A DNA stretch of 64,000 nt, taken from positions 930,001 through 994,000 of the forward strand of contig JAEPQB010000001.1 in NCBI GenBank assembly GCA_017640725.1, given 5' to 3'. A program made the position numbers and the translations under genes. The stretch's first letter is position 1. The number at the start of each line of letters is the position of its first letter. Positions 9,021 through 19,400 of this stretch are shown here, in pieces. The notes beneath the pieces are model-generated. The model had not been told where the DNA came from. It searched no databases and saw only the letters and a program-made list of their open reading frames with translations. The DNA is from Kordiimonadaceae bacterium. GTDB taxonomy: Bacteria; Pseudomonadota; Alphaproteobacteria; Sphingomonadales; Kordiimonadaceae.

Positions 9021-9661
9021 GTGTTGATGTCAAAATTTGCGGGTTGTCGACACCGGAAACTGTGGCGGCGGCGGCGGAAGCTGGTGCAGCATACCTTGGC
9101 TTCATGTTTTTTGAACCGTCACCGCGCAACCTGTCGATCCAAGCGGCAACGGGCCTGTCGTCTCATGTACCAAAGGGCCCAGGCCGCGTGGGTGTTTTTG
9201 TGGACGCAGACGATGCTCTGATTGATTCTGCAATCGACGCCCTTGAGCTCAATTGGCTTCAACTGCATGGCAAAGAATCACCCAACGAAGTTGCGCGTTT
9301 AAAGGAGCGAACTGGGCTTAAGGTTATGAAAGCCATCGGTGTCTCTAACGTGGCAGATGTGGATCGCTCAAAAGAGTTTTTTGATGTGGCCGACGCCATG
9401 CTATTTGACGCCAAGCCACCCAAAGGCTCTGTTTTACCGGGTGGCAACGCCGTGTCCTTCCCATGGGCCATCATGCAACAAGCGCTGTTACCGCAAAAAT
9501 GGATGCTGGCGGGTGGATTAAATCCAGACAATTTGGCAGAGGCGGTCAAATTGTCACAGGCCGCCATCCTGGACGTTTCTTCTGGCGTAGAGAGCGCGCC
9601 GGGAGTTAAATCCAAAAGCTTAATTGAGGCCTTTCTTCGCGCTGCAAAAGCCGCTAGGTAA
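9017..9661 (+). CDS. trpF: Phosphoribosylanthranilate isomerase
   Basis: A 214-residue TIM-barrel enzyme that converts N-(5-phosphoribosyl)anthranilate to CdRP in tryptophan synthesis. It shows the N-terminal VKICGLSTPE with the catalytic Cys, GFMFFEPSPRNLS, LQLHGKESP, and the phosphate-binding LFDAKPPKGSVLPGGN with the catalytic Asp, then MLAGGLNPDNL and DVSSGVESAPGVKS. Its ATG overlaps the stop of the TM2 gene by four bases. It is followed by trpB and trpA in the standard alphaproteobacterial order. Confidence 0.97.
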   Translation: MSVDVKICGLSTPETVAAAAEAGAAYLGFMFFEPSPRNLSIQAATGLSSHVPKGPGRVGVFVDADDALIDSAIDALELNWLQLHGKESPNEVARLKERTGLKVMKAIGVSNVADVDRSKEFFDVADAMLFDAKPPKGSVLPGGNAVSFPWAIMQQALLPQKWMLAGGLNPDNLAEAVKLSQAAILDVSSGVESAPGVKSKSLIEAFLRAAKAAR

Positions 9662-9716
9662 AAGGCCGCGCAACCGCAAACCGGTTGCTGTTCAGTTTGT
9701 TTGAAGGGAGCCAAAT

Positions 9717-10925
9717 ATGGCGCTCAACAGTTATCGCACAGGGCCAGACGAAAAAGGCCACTTTGGTCAGTATGGTGGCCGCTACGTCTCTGAAACGCTG
9801 ATGCCGCTGGTGCTGCAGGTCGAGCAAGAATTCAACGAAGCAATGAAGGACAAAAGCTTTCTTGCGGAGTTGGATGAACTCAACCGCCAATATATTGGCC
9901 GGCCCAGCCCGCTTTATTACGCGGAACGCCTCACTGAGGAATTAGGTGGTGCCAAGATCTACTTCAAACGCGAAGAACTGAACCACACCGGCGCCCACAA
10001 GATTAACCATGCGATCGGTCAGGTCTTGCTTGCGAAACGCATGGGCAAAACCCGCGTGATTGCAGAAACAGGTGCTGGTCAGCATGGTGTAGCGACGGCA
10101 ACAGTTGCAGCACGCTTTGGCCTGAAATGCACAGTTTTCATGGGCGCAGTCGACATCGAGCGGCAGAAACCAAATGTGTTCCGCATGAAGCTTCTAGGTG
10201 CCGAAGTGAAACCAGTTACGTCTGGGTCGGCAACCCTTAAGGACGCGATGAATGATGCGCTGCGCGACTGGGTCACCAACGTGCACGACACTTTCTACAT
10301 CATCGGCACAGTCGCCGGGCCGCACCCCTATCCCATGATGGTACGAGACTTCCAGTCGGTGATTGGACGTGAAACCAAAGAGCAGATGCTGGCGATGGAA
10401 GGTCGCCTGCCCGACAGCCTTGTGGCTTGCCTTGGTGGCGGGTCAAACGCACTGGGTTTGTTTCATCCATTTTTGGATGACGCGGACGTTGCCATGTACG
10501 CCGTCGAAGCGGCCGGGCACGGCGTAGAAACTGATAAGCACGCAGCCTCAATCGCAGGCGGATCACCGGGTGTATTGCATGGCAATCGGACCTACTTGCT
10601 GCAAACTGAAGACGGTCAAGTTGAAGAAGCTCACTCAATATCTGCGGGCCTCGACTATCCCGGCATCGGGCCTGAGCATGTGTGGCTTCACGAAACCGGT
10701 CGTGTGCACTATGTGAATGCGACCGATAAAGAAGCGATGGACGCATTCCAGCTGTGCTGCCGCACAGAAGGCATCATCCCAGCGCTTGAGACCGCGCATG
10801 GCCTCGCGCACATCGTGCGCATGGCGCCTGACCTTCCCAAAGACCATATTTCTGTACTCAACCTTTCTGGGCGCGGTGACAAAGACATTTTCACCGTAGC
10901 CAAAGAACTGGGCGAAGAAATCTAG
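9717..10925 (+). CDS. trpB: Tryptophan synthase beta chain
   Basis: A 402-residue PLP enzyme that condenses indole and serine. The PLP Lys is in [16 protein letters not shown] (Lys95); the phosphate loop is [41 protein letters not shown] and [10 protein letters not shown] are family-typical. GGGAG lies just upstream of ATG 9717. It sits 55 bases after trpF and 11 before trpA, with which it forms the alpha2-beta2 complex. Confidence 0.98.
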   Translation: MALNSYRTGPDEKGHFGQYGGRYVSETLMPLVLQVEQEFNEAMKDKSFLAELDELNRQYIGRPSPLYYAERLTEELGGAKIYFKREELNHTGAHKINHAIGQVLLAKRMGKTRVIAETGAGQHGVATATVAARFGLKCTVFMGAVDIERQKPNVFRMKLLGAEVKPVTSGSATLKDAMNDALRDWVTNVHDTFYIIGTVAGPHPYPMMVRDFQSVIGRETKEQMLAMEGRLPDSLVACLGGGSNALGLFHPFLDDADVAMYAVEAAGHGVETDKHAASIAGGSPGVLHGNRTYLLQTEDGQVEEAHSISAGLDYPGIGPEHVWLHETGRVHYVNATDKEAMDAFQLCCRTEGIIPALETAHGLAHIVRMAPDLPKDHISVLNLSGRGDKDIFTVAKELGEEI

Positions 10926-10936
10926 GACAAAATAGT

Positions 10937-11758
10937 ATGAGCCGCCTTCAATCCACTTTTGAAGCCCTGCGTGCTGACAATCGCGCTGCATTTGTTACCT
11001 TCATAACGGCTGGCGACCCAGACTATGCGACGTCCCTCGACGTTCTAAAAGGTCTGCCGGGCGCTGGTGCCGATATCATTGAGCTCGGCATGCCCTTCAC
11101 TGACCCGTCGGCTGATGGCCCCGCCATCGATAAAGCGGCGCAGCGCGCCATCGCGGCTGGTGCGAATATGAAGAAAACGCTCCAGATGGTGACTGAATTC
11201 CGCAAGGACAACGCGTCAACACCAATTGTCCTGATGGGGTATTTCAATCCCATTTTCGCCTATGGCCTGGAGCGGTTTTGTAGCGATGCTGCTGCAGCTG
11301 GCGTAGATGGCTTGATCATCGTGGATTTGCCACCAGAAGAAGACGCAGAGCTGTTGGAGCCTGCTAATGCAGCAGGCATCGATGTTATTCGCCTGGCGAC
11401 ACCAACGTCTGATGATGTGCGATTGCCAGTGATCCTGAACGGTGCCAGCGGTTTCGTCTATTATGTGGCCGTTGCTGGCGTAACCGGTGGAAAGTCTGCT
11501 ACCGCTGATGATATCGGTGCGGCCGTTGAGCGGATCAAGCGTCATACTGACTTGCCTGTTGCCGTTGGATTTGGTATCCGCACGCCCGAACAGGCAGCGG
11601 AAATTGCTGCCCGGGCAGACGGTGCTGTGGTCGGCTCAGCTATTGTATCCCTTATCGAAGAAGGGGTTAACGCTGAAGAACCGCGCGCTCAAACAGTTGA
11701 AAAAGTCTTGAATTTTACCCAATCGCTCGCAAATGGTGTAAGATCAGGCCGCAACTAA
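10937..11758 (+). CDS. trpA: Tryptophan synthase alpha chain
   Basis: A 273-residue TIM barrel that cleaves indole-3-glycerol phosphate and channels indole to TrpB. The catalytic pair Glu49 (DIIELGMPF) and Asp60 (DPSADGPAI) fall at the same numbers as in the E. coli enzyme. [31 protein letters not shown] and [11 protein letters not shown] follow in order. It ends 45 bases before accD. Confidence 0.98.
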   Translation: MSRLQSTFEALRADNRAAFVTFITAGDPDYATSLDVLKGLPGAGADIIELGMPFTDPSADGPAIDKAAQRAIAAGANMKKTLQMVTEFRKDNASTPIVLMGYFNPIFAYGLERFCSDAAAAGVDGLIIVDLPPEEDAELLEPANAAGIDVIRLATPTSDDVRLPVILNGASGFVYYVAVAGVTGGKSATADDIGAAVERIKRHTDLPVAVGFGIRTPEQAAEIAARADGAVVGSAIVSLIEEGVNAEEPRAQTVEKVLNFTQSLANGVRSGRN

Positions 11759-11803
11759 GCTTGTTTTATATACTGGTGACACAACACAAAGGGGGTACAT
11801 GGC

Positions 11804-12676
11804 ATGAGTTGGCTAACCAATTATGTCAAACCGAAACTGCAAAAAGTTCTGAACGCACGGGACACCCCTGACAATCTTTGGCACAAGTGCAAAAACTGTG
11901 GCCAGATGATCTTCCAGAAAGAATTCATCGCCAACAACCGTGTATGTGCGCACTGTGATCACCACGACCGCGTGCCGCCACTGGACCGGTTTTCAGCCCT
12001 CTTTGACAACAAGCAGTTTGACTTGATTGAACTTCCGTCGGTTAATCAGGATCCCCTGAAATTCCGCGACACCAAAAAATATACCGACCGCCTGAAGGCC
12101 GCTCGCTCCAATACTGGGGACGAAGACGCCATCAAAGTTGCAGTCGGCAAAGTTGGCGGCCAGAAAACGGTCATCGCTGTGCAAAATTTCTATTTCATGG
12201 GTGGCTCCATGGGTATGGCTGTCGGCGAAGGCATTATCGCTGGTGCAAGAGAAGCGCTTAAGCTTGGTGTGCCCTATGTCATGATCACTGCTTCGGGTGG
12301 TGCCCGCATGCAGGAGGGTATCCTCTCTCTGATGCAGATGCCGCGCACAACTGTTGCCATTCAAATGCTGCGCGATGCCGGCCTTCCATATGTTGTTGTG
12401 CTGACAGATCCAACCACCGGTGGTGTGTCTGCGTCATACGCCATGCTGGGCGATGTGCATATGGCCGAGCCTGGCTGCATGATTGGTTTTGCTGGCAAGC
12501 GCGTGATCGAACAAACCATTCGCGAAAAACTACCGGAAAAGTTCCAAACTGCCGAATACCTTGAAGAACACGGCATGGTTGACATGGTTGTACATCGCCA
12601 CGATCTGGCAGCCAAACTTGGTTCTGTGCTGTCCATGCTGATGGCTGGCAACCGCCGAAAAGTAGCTGCCGAGTAA
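11804..12676 (+). CDS. accD: Acetyl-CoA carboxylase carboxyltransferase beta subunit
   Basis: A 290-residue subunit of the carboxyltransferase that makes malonyl-CoA with AccA. The N-terminal zinc ribbon has Cys29, Cys32, Cys48 and Cys51 ([19 protein letters not shown]). The carboxyltransferase core shows [34 protein letters not shown] and [17 protein letters not shown] precedes the ATG at 11804. The 45-base gap after trpA may hold a secondary promoter; placement between trpA and folC is the usual one. Confidence 0.97.
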   Translation: MSWLTNYVKPKLQKVLNARDTPDNLWHKCKNCGQMIFQKEFIANNRVCAHCDHHDRVPPLDRFSALFDNKQFDLIELPSVNQDPLKFRDTKKYTDRLKAARSNTGDEDAIKVAVGKVGGQKTVIAVQNFYFMGGSMGMAVGEGIIAGAREALKLGVPYVMITASGGARMQEGILSLMQMPRTTVAIQMLRDAGLPYVVVLTDPTTGGVSASYAMLGDVHMAEPGCMIGFAGKRVIEQTIREKLPEKFQTAEYLEEHGMVDMVVHRHDLAAKLGSVLSMLMAGNRRKVAAE

Positions 12677-12704
12677 TACTCTTCACTCTAAGGAACGCCT
12701 GCTG

Positions 12705-14024
12705 ATGGACACCGCTAAGAGCGACAAGATCTTGGCGCGCCTAATGGCGTTGCACCCAAAAAAGATTGACCTATCCCTCGGGCGCATGCACAGCATTTTG
12801 GACAAGCTGGGCAATCCTGAAAAGCGGCTCCCGCCGGTCATCCATATTGCTGGCACCAACGGCAAAGGATCTACCGTCGCGTTTCTGCGCGCCATCATGG
12901 AAGCCGCAGGGTACCGGGCACACGTATATACATCTCCGCATTTGGTGCGCTTCGCAGAACGCATCCGTGTAGCCGGCAAGCTGATCGAAGAAGATGCTCT
13001 TGCCGACCTTCTGGAGCGCGTCGAAGTCGCAGCTGGCCAAGATCCGATAACTTTCTTTGAGGCGACAACCGCCGCCGCCCTTCTGGCATTTGCGGAAACC
13101 CCTGCTGACATATGCATCCTTGAAGTGGGCCTTGGCGGGCGACTGGACGCAACCAATGTTGTCGACAATCCGGTTGCTGTTGGCATCACCCCGGTGAGCC
13201 TGGATCATCAACAATTCCTTGGGGAAACTGTGCGCGAAATTGCCGCTGAGAAAGCCGGTATCATCAAACGCGGTGTCCCGCTTGTTGTTGGACCCCAGCA
13301 AAAAGTGGCCGCAGAGGTCATTTGTGAAATTGCAGACAACCACGGGGTTGAGCCGAACATGTTTGGCGAACACTGGCATGCTGACGCACCTCCCAGTGGT
13401 GACAAGATGTTGTTTGAAGATGAAAGTGGTGTGTGGGACCTCCCCATGCCGGTATTAACCGGCGACCACCAGATAAAAAACGCTGCTATGGCTGTTGCCC
13501 TAGCCCGTGCCCAAAAAGCGCTGCCCATCACCCATCAAGCAGCGAAAGCCGGCATTGGTTGGGCGCGGTGGCCAGCCCGTTTGCAGCCCATCAAGGGCAC
13601 CAAGCTGAATGACCTGCTGCCTGAAGGGGCTGACTTGTGGCTGGACGGTGGCCACAACCCCGCAGCCGGAGACATTGTCAGAACTTTCCTGCAGGGGGTA
13701 GACCCTGTCGAAAGGTCCGTCACGCTCGTCTTAGGCATGATGGGCACGAAAGATGTTGGTGGCTATCTTAAGCGTTTGTCTGGCCTGGTAAACCGGGTGA
13801 TTGCAGTGCCAATTGACGGTGAAACTGGTGCCGCTGCGCCGGCTGCGCTTGCCGCAGCCGCGACGGACATCGGCATCAATGGTTTAGTCGCAAAAGATGT
13901 ACCGTCTGCCTTGCAGGCAATTAGTGACAAGGCGCACCCAGAGAGACCGCCATTTGTGCTCGTTGCGGGGTCACTTTATCTGGCAGGACATGTATTGCGG
14001 CAGGCCGAGCTATTGCCAACTTAG
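12705..14024 (+). CDS. folC: Folylpolyglutamate / dihydrofolate synthase
   Basis: A 439-residue Mur-ligase-like ATP enzyme that adds glutamate to dihydropteroate or folates. The P-loop HIAGTNGKGSTVAFL is near residue 50, followed by YTSPHLVRFAERIRV, the ILEVGLGGRLDATNVV motif, TPVSLDHQQFLG, GDHQIKNAAMAVALA and the C-terminal DGGHNPAA. It is the last gene of the trpFBA-accD-folC run. Its stop is four bases from the convergent DUF1801 gene, and I see no clear terminator between them. Confidence 0.96.
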   Translation: MDTAKSDKILARLMALHPKKIDLSLGRMHSILDKLGNPEKRLPPVIHIAGTNGKGSTVAFLRAIMEAAGYRAHVYTSPHLVRFAERIRVAGKLIEEDALADLLERVEVAAGQDPITFFEATTAAALLAFAETPADICILEVGLGGRLDATNVVDNPVAVGITPVSLDHQQFLGETVREIAAEKAGIIKRGVPLVVGPQQKVAAEVICEIADNHGVEPNMFGEHWHADAPPSGDKMLFEDESGVWDLPMPVLTGDHQIKNAAMAVALARAQKALPITHQAAKAGIGWARWPARLQPIKGTKLNDLLPEGADLWLDGGHNPAAGDIVRTFLQGVDPVERSVTLVLGMMGTKDVGGYLKRLSGLVNRVIAVPIDGETGAAAPAALAAAATDIGINGLVAKDVPSALQAISDKAHPERPPFVLVAGSLYLAGHVLRQAELLPT

Positions 14025-14028
14025 TCGG

Positions 14029-14472
14029 CTAACTCTCCGACCAAACATAGCGCTCCTTCATTACCTCTACTGACCCCGAGATCAGGTCTTTCAAGACGGT
14101 CACGTCAATATCTTCAAGCTTATTGACATAGAGGCATGACTTGCCAGTTTTGTACTTTCCCAGTTTTTCCATCAGGTCAGGAAATGGCTGGAAACCTGGC
14201 ATAATATAGATGGTTAAAGAAGTCTTGCGCGGCGAAAGACCAACCATCGCCCATCGACCACTATGTCCGCTATCATACTTGTACTCATAGGCACCAAAAC
14301 CAATGATCGACTTGCCCCACATGCGCGCCTGCCAGCCGGTCAATTCCGACATCATCTGACAAACAGTTTCTGTGTCGGTTCGTCGCTTGTCGTGATCAAT
14401 GCTCGCAATGAACGTATCGACAGACGCGTCGTTTTGCTTGGTTTTCAGCTCGGCCATCTCACCCCCAGACAA
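14029..14472 (-). CDS. DUF1801 domain protein
   Basis: A 147-residue small cytoplasmic protein with the DUF1801 (YdhG-like) signatures ASVDTFIASI, MWGKSIIGFGAY, MVGLSPRKTSLTIYIMP and KYKTGKSCLYVNKLEDID. The family has a known fold but no settled biochemical role. It follows the DsbA-like isomerase by five bases on the same strand, so it probably belongs to the SDR/isomerase operon. Confidence 0.8.
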   Translation of the reverse strand: MSGGEMAELKTKQNDASVDTFIASIDHDKRRTDTETVCQMMSELTGWQARMWGKSIIGFGAYEYKYDSGHSGRWAMVGLSPRKTSLTIYIMPGFQPFPDLMEKLGKYKTGKSCLYVNKLEDIDVTVLKDLISGSVEVMKERYVWSES

Positions 14473-14477
14473 CAGGC

Positions 14478-15083
14478 TTATGACGACAATTCGATTTCCT
14501 TTTCCATCGCCGCAAGGCTGTCTTTTCCAAAGAAAATTTCATCTCCAACAACCATTGTAGGCATGCCAAAGAGACCAAGGTCAATGGCCTCCTGCGTAAA
14601 AGTTGCCAGGCCCGCTTTAATATCCGGGTCCTGCACTTTTTCCTGGTAGTAAGCCGCATCAAAGCCTGCCGCCGCTAAGACCTCCATAACAACTTCAGGA
14701 TTGCCTGTGTCTTTTTCCTGCTCCCACTGGGCGGCCATGATGCAATCCATATAGGCGGGCAATTCGCCCTTTTCATGGGCCGCCACCGCCCCGCGCATCA
14801 CCAACAATGTATTGATGGGAAAATGCGGATTCATCTTGAAATCTGTTACGCCGTGGTGCCGCACAAAGCGCATAATCTCTTTGCGCATATATTCCATCTT
14901 GGCCGGAATGCCGGCAAACGCCATCCAGGGAGCTTGGTTGCCCGTGGATTTAAACAAACCACCCAACAGTGCGGGTTTGCGCTGAAATTCTACGCCGAGT
15001 CGCTCTTCAATCTCTGGCAGAACTTTATGCACGAAATAAGCATTGGGACTGCCAAAATCGAACCAGAATTCAAGTTTGCTCAT
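14478..15083 (-). CDS. 2-hydroxychromene-2-carboxylate isomerase-family protein (DsbA fold)
   Basis: A 201-residue kappa-GST/DsbA-fold protein. The N-terminus LEFWFDFGSPNAYF has the Ser that replaces the thioredoxin CxxC and positions glutathione in HCCA isomerases. The PALLGGLFKSTGN segment, an all-helical insert and the C-terminal LGLFGMPTMVVGDEIFFGKD (cis-Pro MPTM) complete the fold. It is two bases downstream of an SDR gene, suggesting joint action in aromatic or other small-molecule catabolism; the substrate cannot be read from sequence. Confidence 0.87.
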   Translation of the reverse strand: MSKLEFWFDFGSPNAYFVHKVLPEIEERLGVEFQRKPALLGGLFKSTGNQAPWMAFAGIPAKMEYMRKEIMRFVRHHGVTDFKMNPHFPINTLLVMRGAVAAHEKGELPAYMDCIMAAQWEQEKDTGNPEVVMEVLAAAGFDAAYYQEKVQDPDIKAGLATFTQEAIDLGLFGMPTMVVGDEIFFGKDSLAAMEKEIELSS

Positions 15084-15085
15084 GA

Positions 15086-15829
15086 TTATCCTCCAAAAGA
15101 TTCGTTATGGGGCCGAACATCCATTTCGAAGGTCCAGCAGTCTTTGGGTTGGTTATGCAGCGTCCAGTATGCCTCTGCAATCGACTCGGGTTTGACGAGT
15201 GGTGTTGTTGCGTAGGCATCTTCGCCGGCCCGCTCAGTGATGATTTGACGTACCCATTCCGTGTCTACCGCTGAGTCGATTACCAGATGAGCAACATGAA
15301 TGTTGCTCTGCCCCAGCTCGCGCGCCATCGACTGCGCGAGGCCGCGCAGCCCAAACTTTGCACTGGCAAAGGCGCCGTAGCCAGGACCACCTCGCATGCT
15401 GGCCGTCGCACCCGTAAAAAAGATGGAACCAGAGCCTTGCTCCAGCATCACGCGCGCCGCCGCGCGACCAGCTAGGAAGCCGGAATAGCAGGCCATCATC
15501 CAGACTTTTCTGAAAACGCGTTCGGTGGTTTCTGCGATGGGGAAATTTACATTGCCTCCAATATTGAACACCAGCATCGAAAGCTCGCCGAGTGCGGCAG
15601 CTTCCGCGACAAAAGCGTCCACTTCCTCTTCAGAGCGGGCGTCCAGGCTTTTCGCCACCAAAGTGCCGCCCATTGCTTCTATTTCTTGCTGAAGGGGTTT
15701 GAGTTTGTCGCCGCCTCTGCGACCAGCAACAATCGTGTAGCCTTCTTTTGCAAAACGCCGCGCGATGGCAGCACCGATGTAATCACCTGCGCCAACAATG
15801 GCGCACACTTTTGTTGGGTTTTCCGACAT
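15086..15829 (-). CDS. SDR-family oxidoreductase lacking the catalytic Tyr
   Basis: A 247-residue Rossmann protein. The cofactor loop is IVGAGDYIGAAIARRF, with the NAG-like segment VFNIGGNVNF. The active-site region reads TGATASMRGGPGYGAFASAK: Lys is present, but the residue four before it, normally the catalytic Tyr of YxxxK, is Phe. I recall related SDRs with FAxAK at this site, so this may be a subfamily trait. It is the first gene of a three-gene minus-strand unit with the HCCA-isomerase-like and DUF1801 genes. Confidence 0.85.
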   Translation of the reverse strand: MSENPTKVCAIVGAGDYIGAAIARRFAKEGYTIVAGRRGGDKLKPLQQEIEAMGGTLVAKSLDARSEEEVDAFVAEAAALGELSMLVFNIGGNVNFPIAETTERVFRKVWMMACYSGFLAGRAAARVMLEQGSGSIFFTGATASMRGGPGYGAFASAKFGLRGLAQSMARELGQSNIHVAHLVIDSAVDTEWVRQIITERAGEDAYATTPLVKPESIAEAYWTLHNQPKDCWTFEMDVRPHNESFGG

Positions 15830-15869
15830 TAAGCTTCTCCCTTTTCATGAAGATAGGTTCGAAAGCTCA

Positions 15870-15900
15870 CAAAAAAAGGCGCTCTCGTGAAAGAGCGCCT
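15870..15900 (-). terminator. Rho-independent terminator of trxA
   Basis: On the minus strand a 9-bp stem (plus-strand arms AGGCGCTCT at 15877-15885 and AGAGCGCCT at 15892-15900) is followed by seven T. It lies about 50 bases past the trxA stop and before the SDR gene. Confidence 0.88.
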
Positions 15901-15946
15901 TGCAATATTGTATGGTGGATCGAGCTTGCAAGCAGCGATTTGCTCC

Positions 15947-16264
15947 CTACAGCGCACCGTCGATCCAGCTGGTCAGCTGCGCCTTGGGCTTCGCACCCAT
16001 TGTGGTTGCAACTGGTTCACCGTCCTTGAAAATAAGGATGGTTGGGATTGAACGCACACCAAAACGCGTTGGCGTTTCCGGGTTTTCGTCAATGTCCATT
16101 TTAGCGATGATGATGTCGTCCCGCTCACCAGAAATTTCTTCCAGAACTGGTCCGATCATTTTACAGGGGCCACACCATTGTGCCCAAAAATCAAGAAGCA
16201 CCGGCTTCCCTGCATTGATTACATCGTCTTCAAATGACGCGTCAGTTACAGCAATTGTTGCCAT
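15947..16264 (-). CDS. trxA: Thioredoxin 1
   Basis: A 105-residue cytoplasmic thiol-disulfide reductant. The active site FWAQWCGPCKMIGP is canonical, followed by IAKMDIDENPETPTRFGVRSIPTILIFKDGE with the cis-Pro. The start at 16264 (MATIAVTD) has an AAAGAGA ribosome site on the minus strand; the open frame extends 34 codons further but has no thioredoxin-like sequence there. It lies 138 bases downstream of addA, a common alphaproteobacterial neighbourhood. Confidence 0.97.
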   Translation of the reverse strand: MATIAVTDASFEDDVINAGKPVLLDFWAQWCGPCKMIGPVLEEISGERDDIIIAKMDIDENPETPTRFGVRSIPTILIFKDGEPVATTMGAKPKAQLTSWIDGAL

Positions 16265-16402
16265 GGTCAGGTCTCTTTCTTTTTCACACACGGGTGTGCC
16301 GCGCGCAATTTGGTTTCGATGATTTCCTCTGGCGCCTAACCTAAGAATGTGACCCTTGATGGTCAAGGGTTAGTAACACAGCCGTGAAGCAAAAAAACTT
16401 AG

Positions 16403-19400
16403 TCATAGACCCAGATTCACAAGTGCTTTTTCCAGAGCCTCGTTTGGCAGACGCATAAGCCGCGCTTCATCAGTCCACAGGAGTGCACATTGTATCGATT
16501 TGTCGGGGTAAATGCCTTCAAGCACACGCGCATACAGGCCCATCTGGCGCAAATACACTTGCGGCACCAGGTCTACAGAAACCGGCGGCGGACGGTTGGT
16601 TTTATAGTCAATGATCAGAACGTCAGTGTCCGTCACCACCAACCGGTCCAGTTGCCCTGAAACAGTCCTCGGGTCTCCGCCAGTTTTAGAGGGAACAACT
16701 CCGGCGATAGGCACTTCAGCACGGCTACCAGGTCCGAAGATAGGGGCAAATTCCGGGTCTTCCAGAACAGCGAGGGTTTCGCGCAAAAACGCACGCCTGT
16801 CCGTTTCACTCACTTTGTGTTTTTCCATGAAAACCTTGGCTGCAGCATCGCGCCCGGCCGCAGGGATATCCGGCAACCATTGGAGCAGTTGATGCAAGAG
16901 GTTTCCACGTTTGAAAATACTATGCCTGACTGGCGATAGAGGGCTGAACACAGCTTCCTCTTCTTCGGGCCGAGACGGTGACAAAGGCCGATTAGGTGTC
17001 GGTTCTTCTGGTCTTTTCTGGTTGATCCATGTTGGCGGTAACTCGCTGGTGTCCATGACATCAACTGATTGAGGTTTCTGCTTTACCTCCGCTATCTGGT
17101 CCACATGATACCGAACGACCTCTCTTCCATCTGGCAGTTTGATTTCTGTTGCAGACAGCCGATCAAACCCTTCAGCAACCAGATTATACCAGCAGTCTTT
17201 TGAAGGTTCGCGGCTACCACGCCATCCGGCAACATAAAGCTCGTCCTCAGCCCGAGTGAGCGCGACATACAATAAGCGGCGATATTCCGCCAGCTGCTTT
17301 GCCAGGAGAGCCTCTCGCGCTACCTCCACCTCAGGCAAGCCTCGCCCCTGACTTGCCCAAACCGGCACCTTCAAACCAGGCATGTTTTCACTATTCAATG
17401 ATAATAGCCGACCGTCGCGCGAAAGATCAGGCACACTGGTGACATCAGACAGATATACGATGGGTGCCTGAAGGCCTTTAGCGCTGTGCGTGGTCATGAT
17501 CCGGATTTGGTCGCCAGCCTGTTCCATATCCCGCTTGATTTGAGCATTGCTCCGCTTCAAGTTCTCGCAGAAGGACAACAGTGAAGATGCCTTGCGCAGC
17601 TGAAAGGACATTGCTTGTTCAAGGAATTCGTCGAGCGCATCATCAATCTCTCTGCCAAGCCTGCCGTTGAGTTTTTCTCGCCCTTGCAACTCCACCAGAA
17701 CAAAACTGAAAAAATCGAACGGACCTCCCATATCCACGCGTGCAAGTGTTCGCTTAAGGAATTTTACAGTGGACGGCCAATGTTCTTGTTTTTCGAGCAG
17801 CCTTTGCCACAGCGAACCTGTTCGACCATGAGCGATCTCAAAAAGGTGATCATCATCTAGTCCTGCAAGCGGGCTTTTCAGAACCGTCGCAAGAGCAAGG
17901 TCGTCATCAGGCAACAAAGCAAATTGTGCGAGCGCGAGCAGGTCCATCACCGGCAGCTCATCCAGAAGGGACATTCGGTCTCGACCAGAAACTGGAATAT
18001 TCCTCGCCTTCAGTGCCCGAATTAGATGGTCAACAAACTGCGTTCGTCTTCGCACCAATACCATGATGTCACCAGCACGAACCGGGCGACCTTTTGAAGC
18101 CAGCTTGCGAGAACCAATTGAGGTCGCAATGTGATCTGCGATCTGAATGGCAGCACTTCGCTCGGCGTCGTTTATTGTTTCCTGCTCCACAGGCGGTTGC
18201 CACTCGTCGGTCTCCACGATGTCGCGCCCTTCGGCAACAACCAGTGGCCACAACTCGACATGGCCACCCTGCCCGATACGCGCAAAACTATGCCGAATTT
18301 CTTCGGCATCAGGGGACAATCCAGCAAAAGCTGCACCATTTGATGCAAAAACAGCGTCCACCAGGGCCAAAACGGCTTCACCTGAACGAAAAGATGTGTC
18401 GAGAGGCACCATCCCTACTTGGGCGTTGGCCTCCCTTGCCCGTGCAAAAACACGATCTCTCGCCCTTACAAATTCTGTAGGGTCAGCCCGCTGAAACGAA
18501 AAGATCGATTGTTTTGCATCGCCCACCGCAAAAATGGTGCGTGTGACATCCCTTGCCGTTTCACCGGAGAAAAACTCAGCAGCGAGTGTTTCAACAACCC
18601 GCCACTGGTCTGGGTTGGTGTCCTGTGCTTCATCCACAAGAATATGGTCGATTTGGTGGTCGAGTTTATAGAGGATCCAAGGGGCAATATCTGATTGCGA
18701 GAACAGCGTAACAGTGCGGTCAATCATATCGTCAAAGTCGACCAAACCGCGCTCATTTTTGACAAAACGGTACAGGCTAAGTTGCTCGATGCCGAGCCGT
18801 AGCAAAGCAGATGTTGCGGTCGCGGCATTCAGGCGCTTTCGTTTGTCTTCAAGATCAAGAAGGCGGTCTTGCTCCGCCTCAATGATACCCAGCAAACTAT
18901 CGTCGTTATTTAGAACCGCTTTGGTCGCAACTGTTTTGAGCGGCGTACCTGATTTTGTCAGAAAAGCGGCCTTATAGTGCTCGACAAGGTCAGCCCTGTT
19001 TGCTTTCGGCTGACCAACATATGATAGAATGATGTCACCGCGCTTTTTGTCACCGGCAGAACCTCCGAGCAGTGCCTCCGCCAACTGCACGAGGCCCGCC
19101 TCATTGAATTCAGTGTCGTCAGCCGCTGAGCGTATCAACTGTTCATCGGTATAATGCGTATCGGCCCCCAGCACGTCATGAACCGCTTTTATCAACCCCT
19201 CCATGCCCCTGAAGGCCCGTAAGGCGGCTGTCAGCTCAGGCGCCTCGAAAATGAGGCGGTCCATAACCTCGTCAAATGTATTTTCCGTCACCTTGCCAGC
19301 CACAACGCCAAGCGCAGACTTAAGCGCCAGTGAGAGTGGCTGCTGGGTGGCCGCAAGCATACGGTCGCGCGCTGAGGCCATGAGTTCAATGGCATCATTT

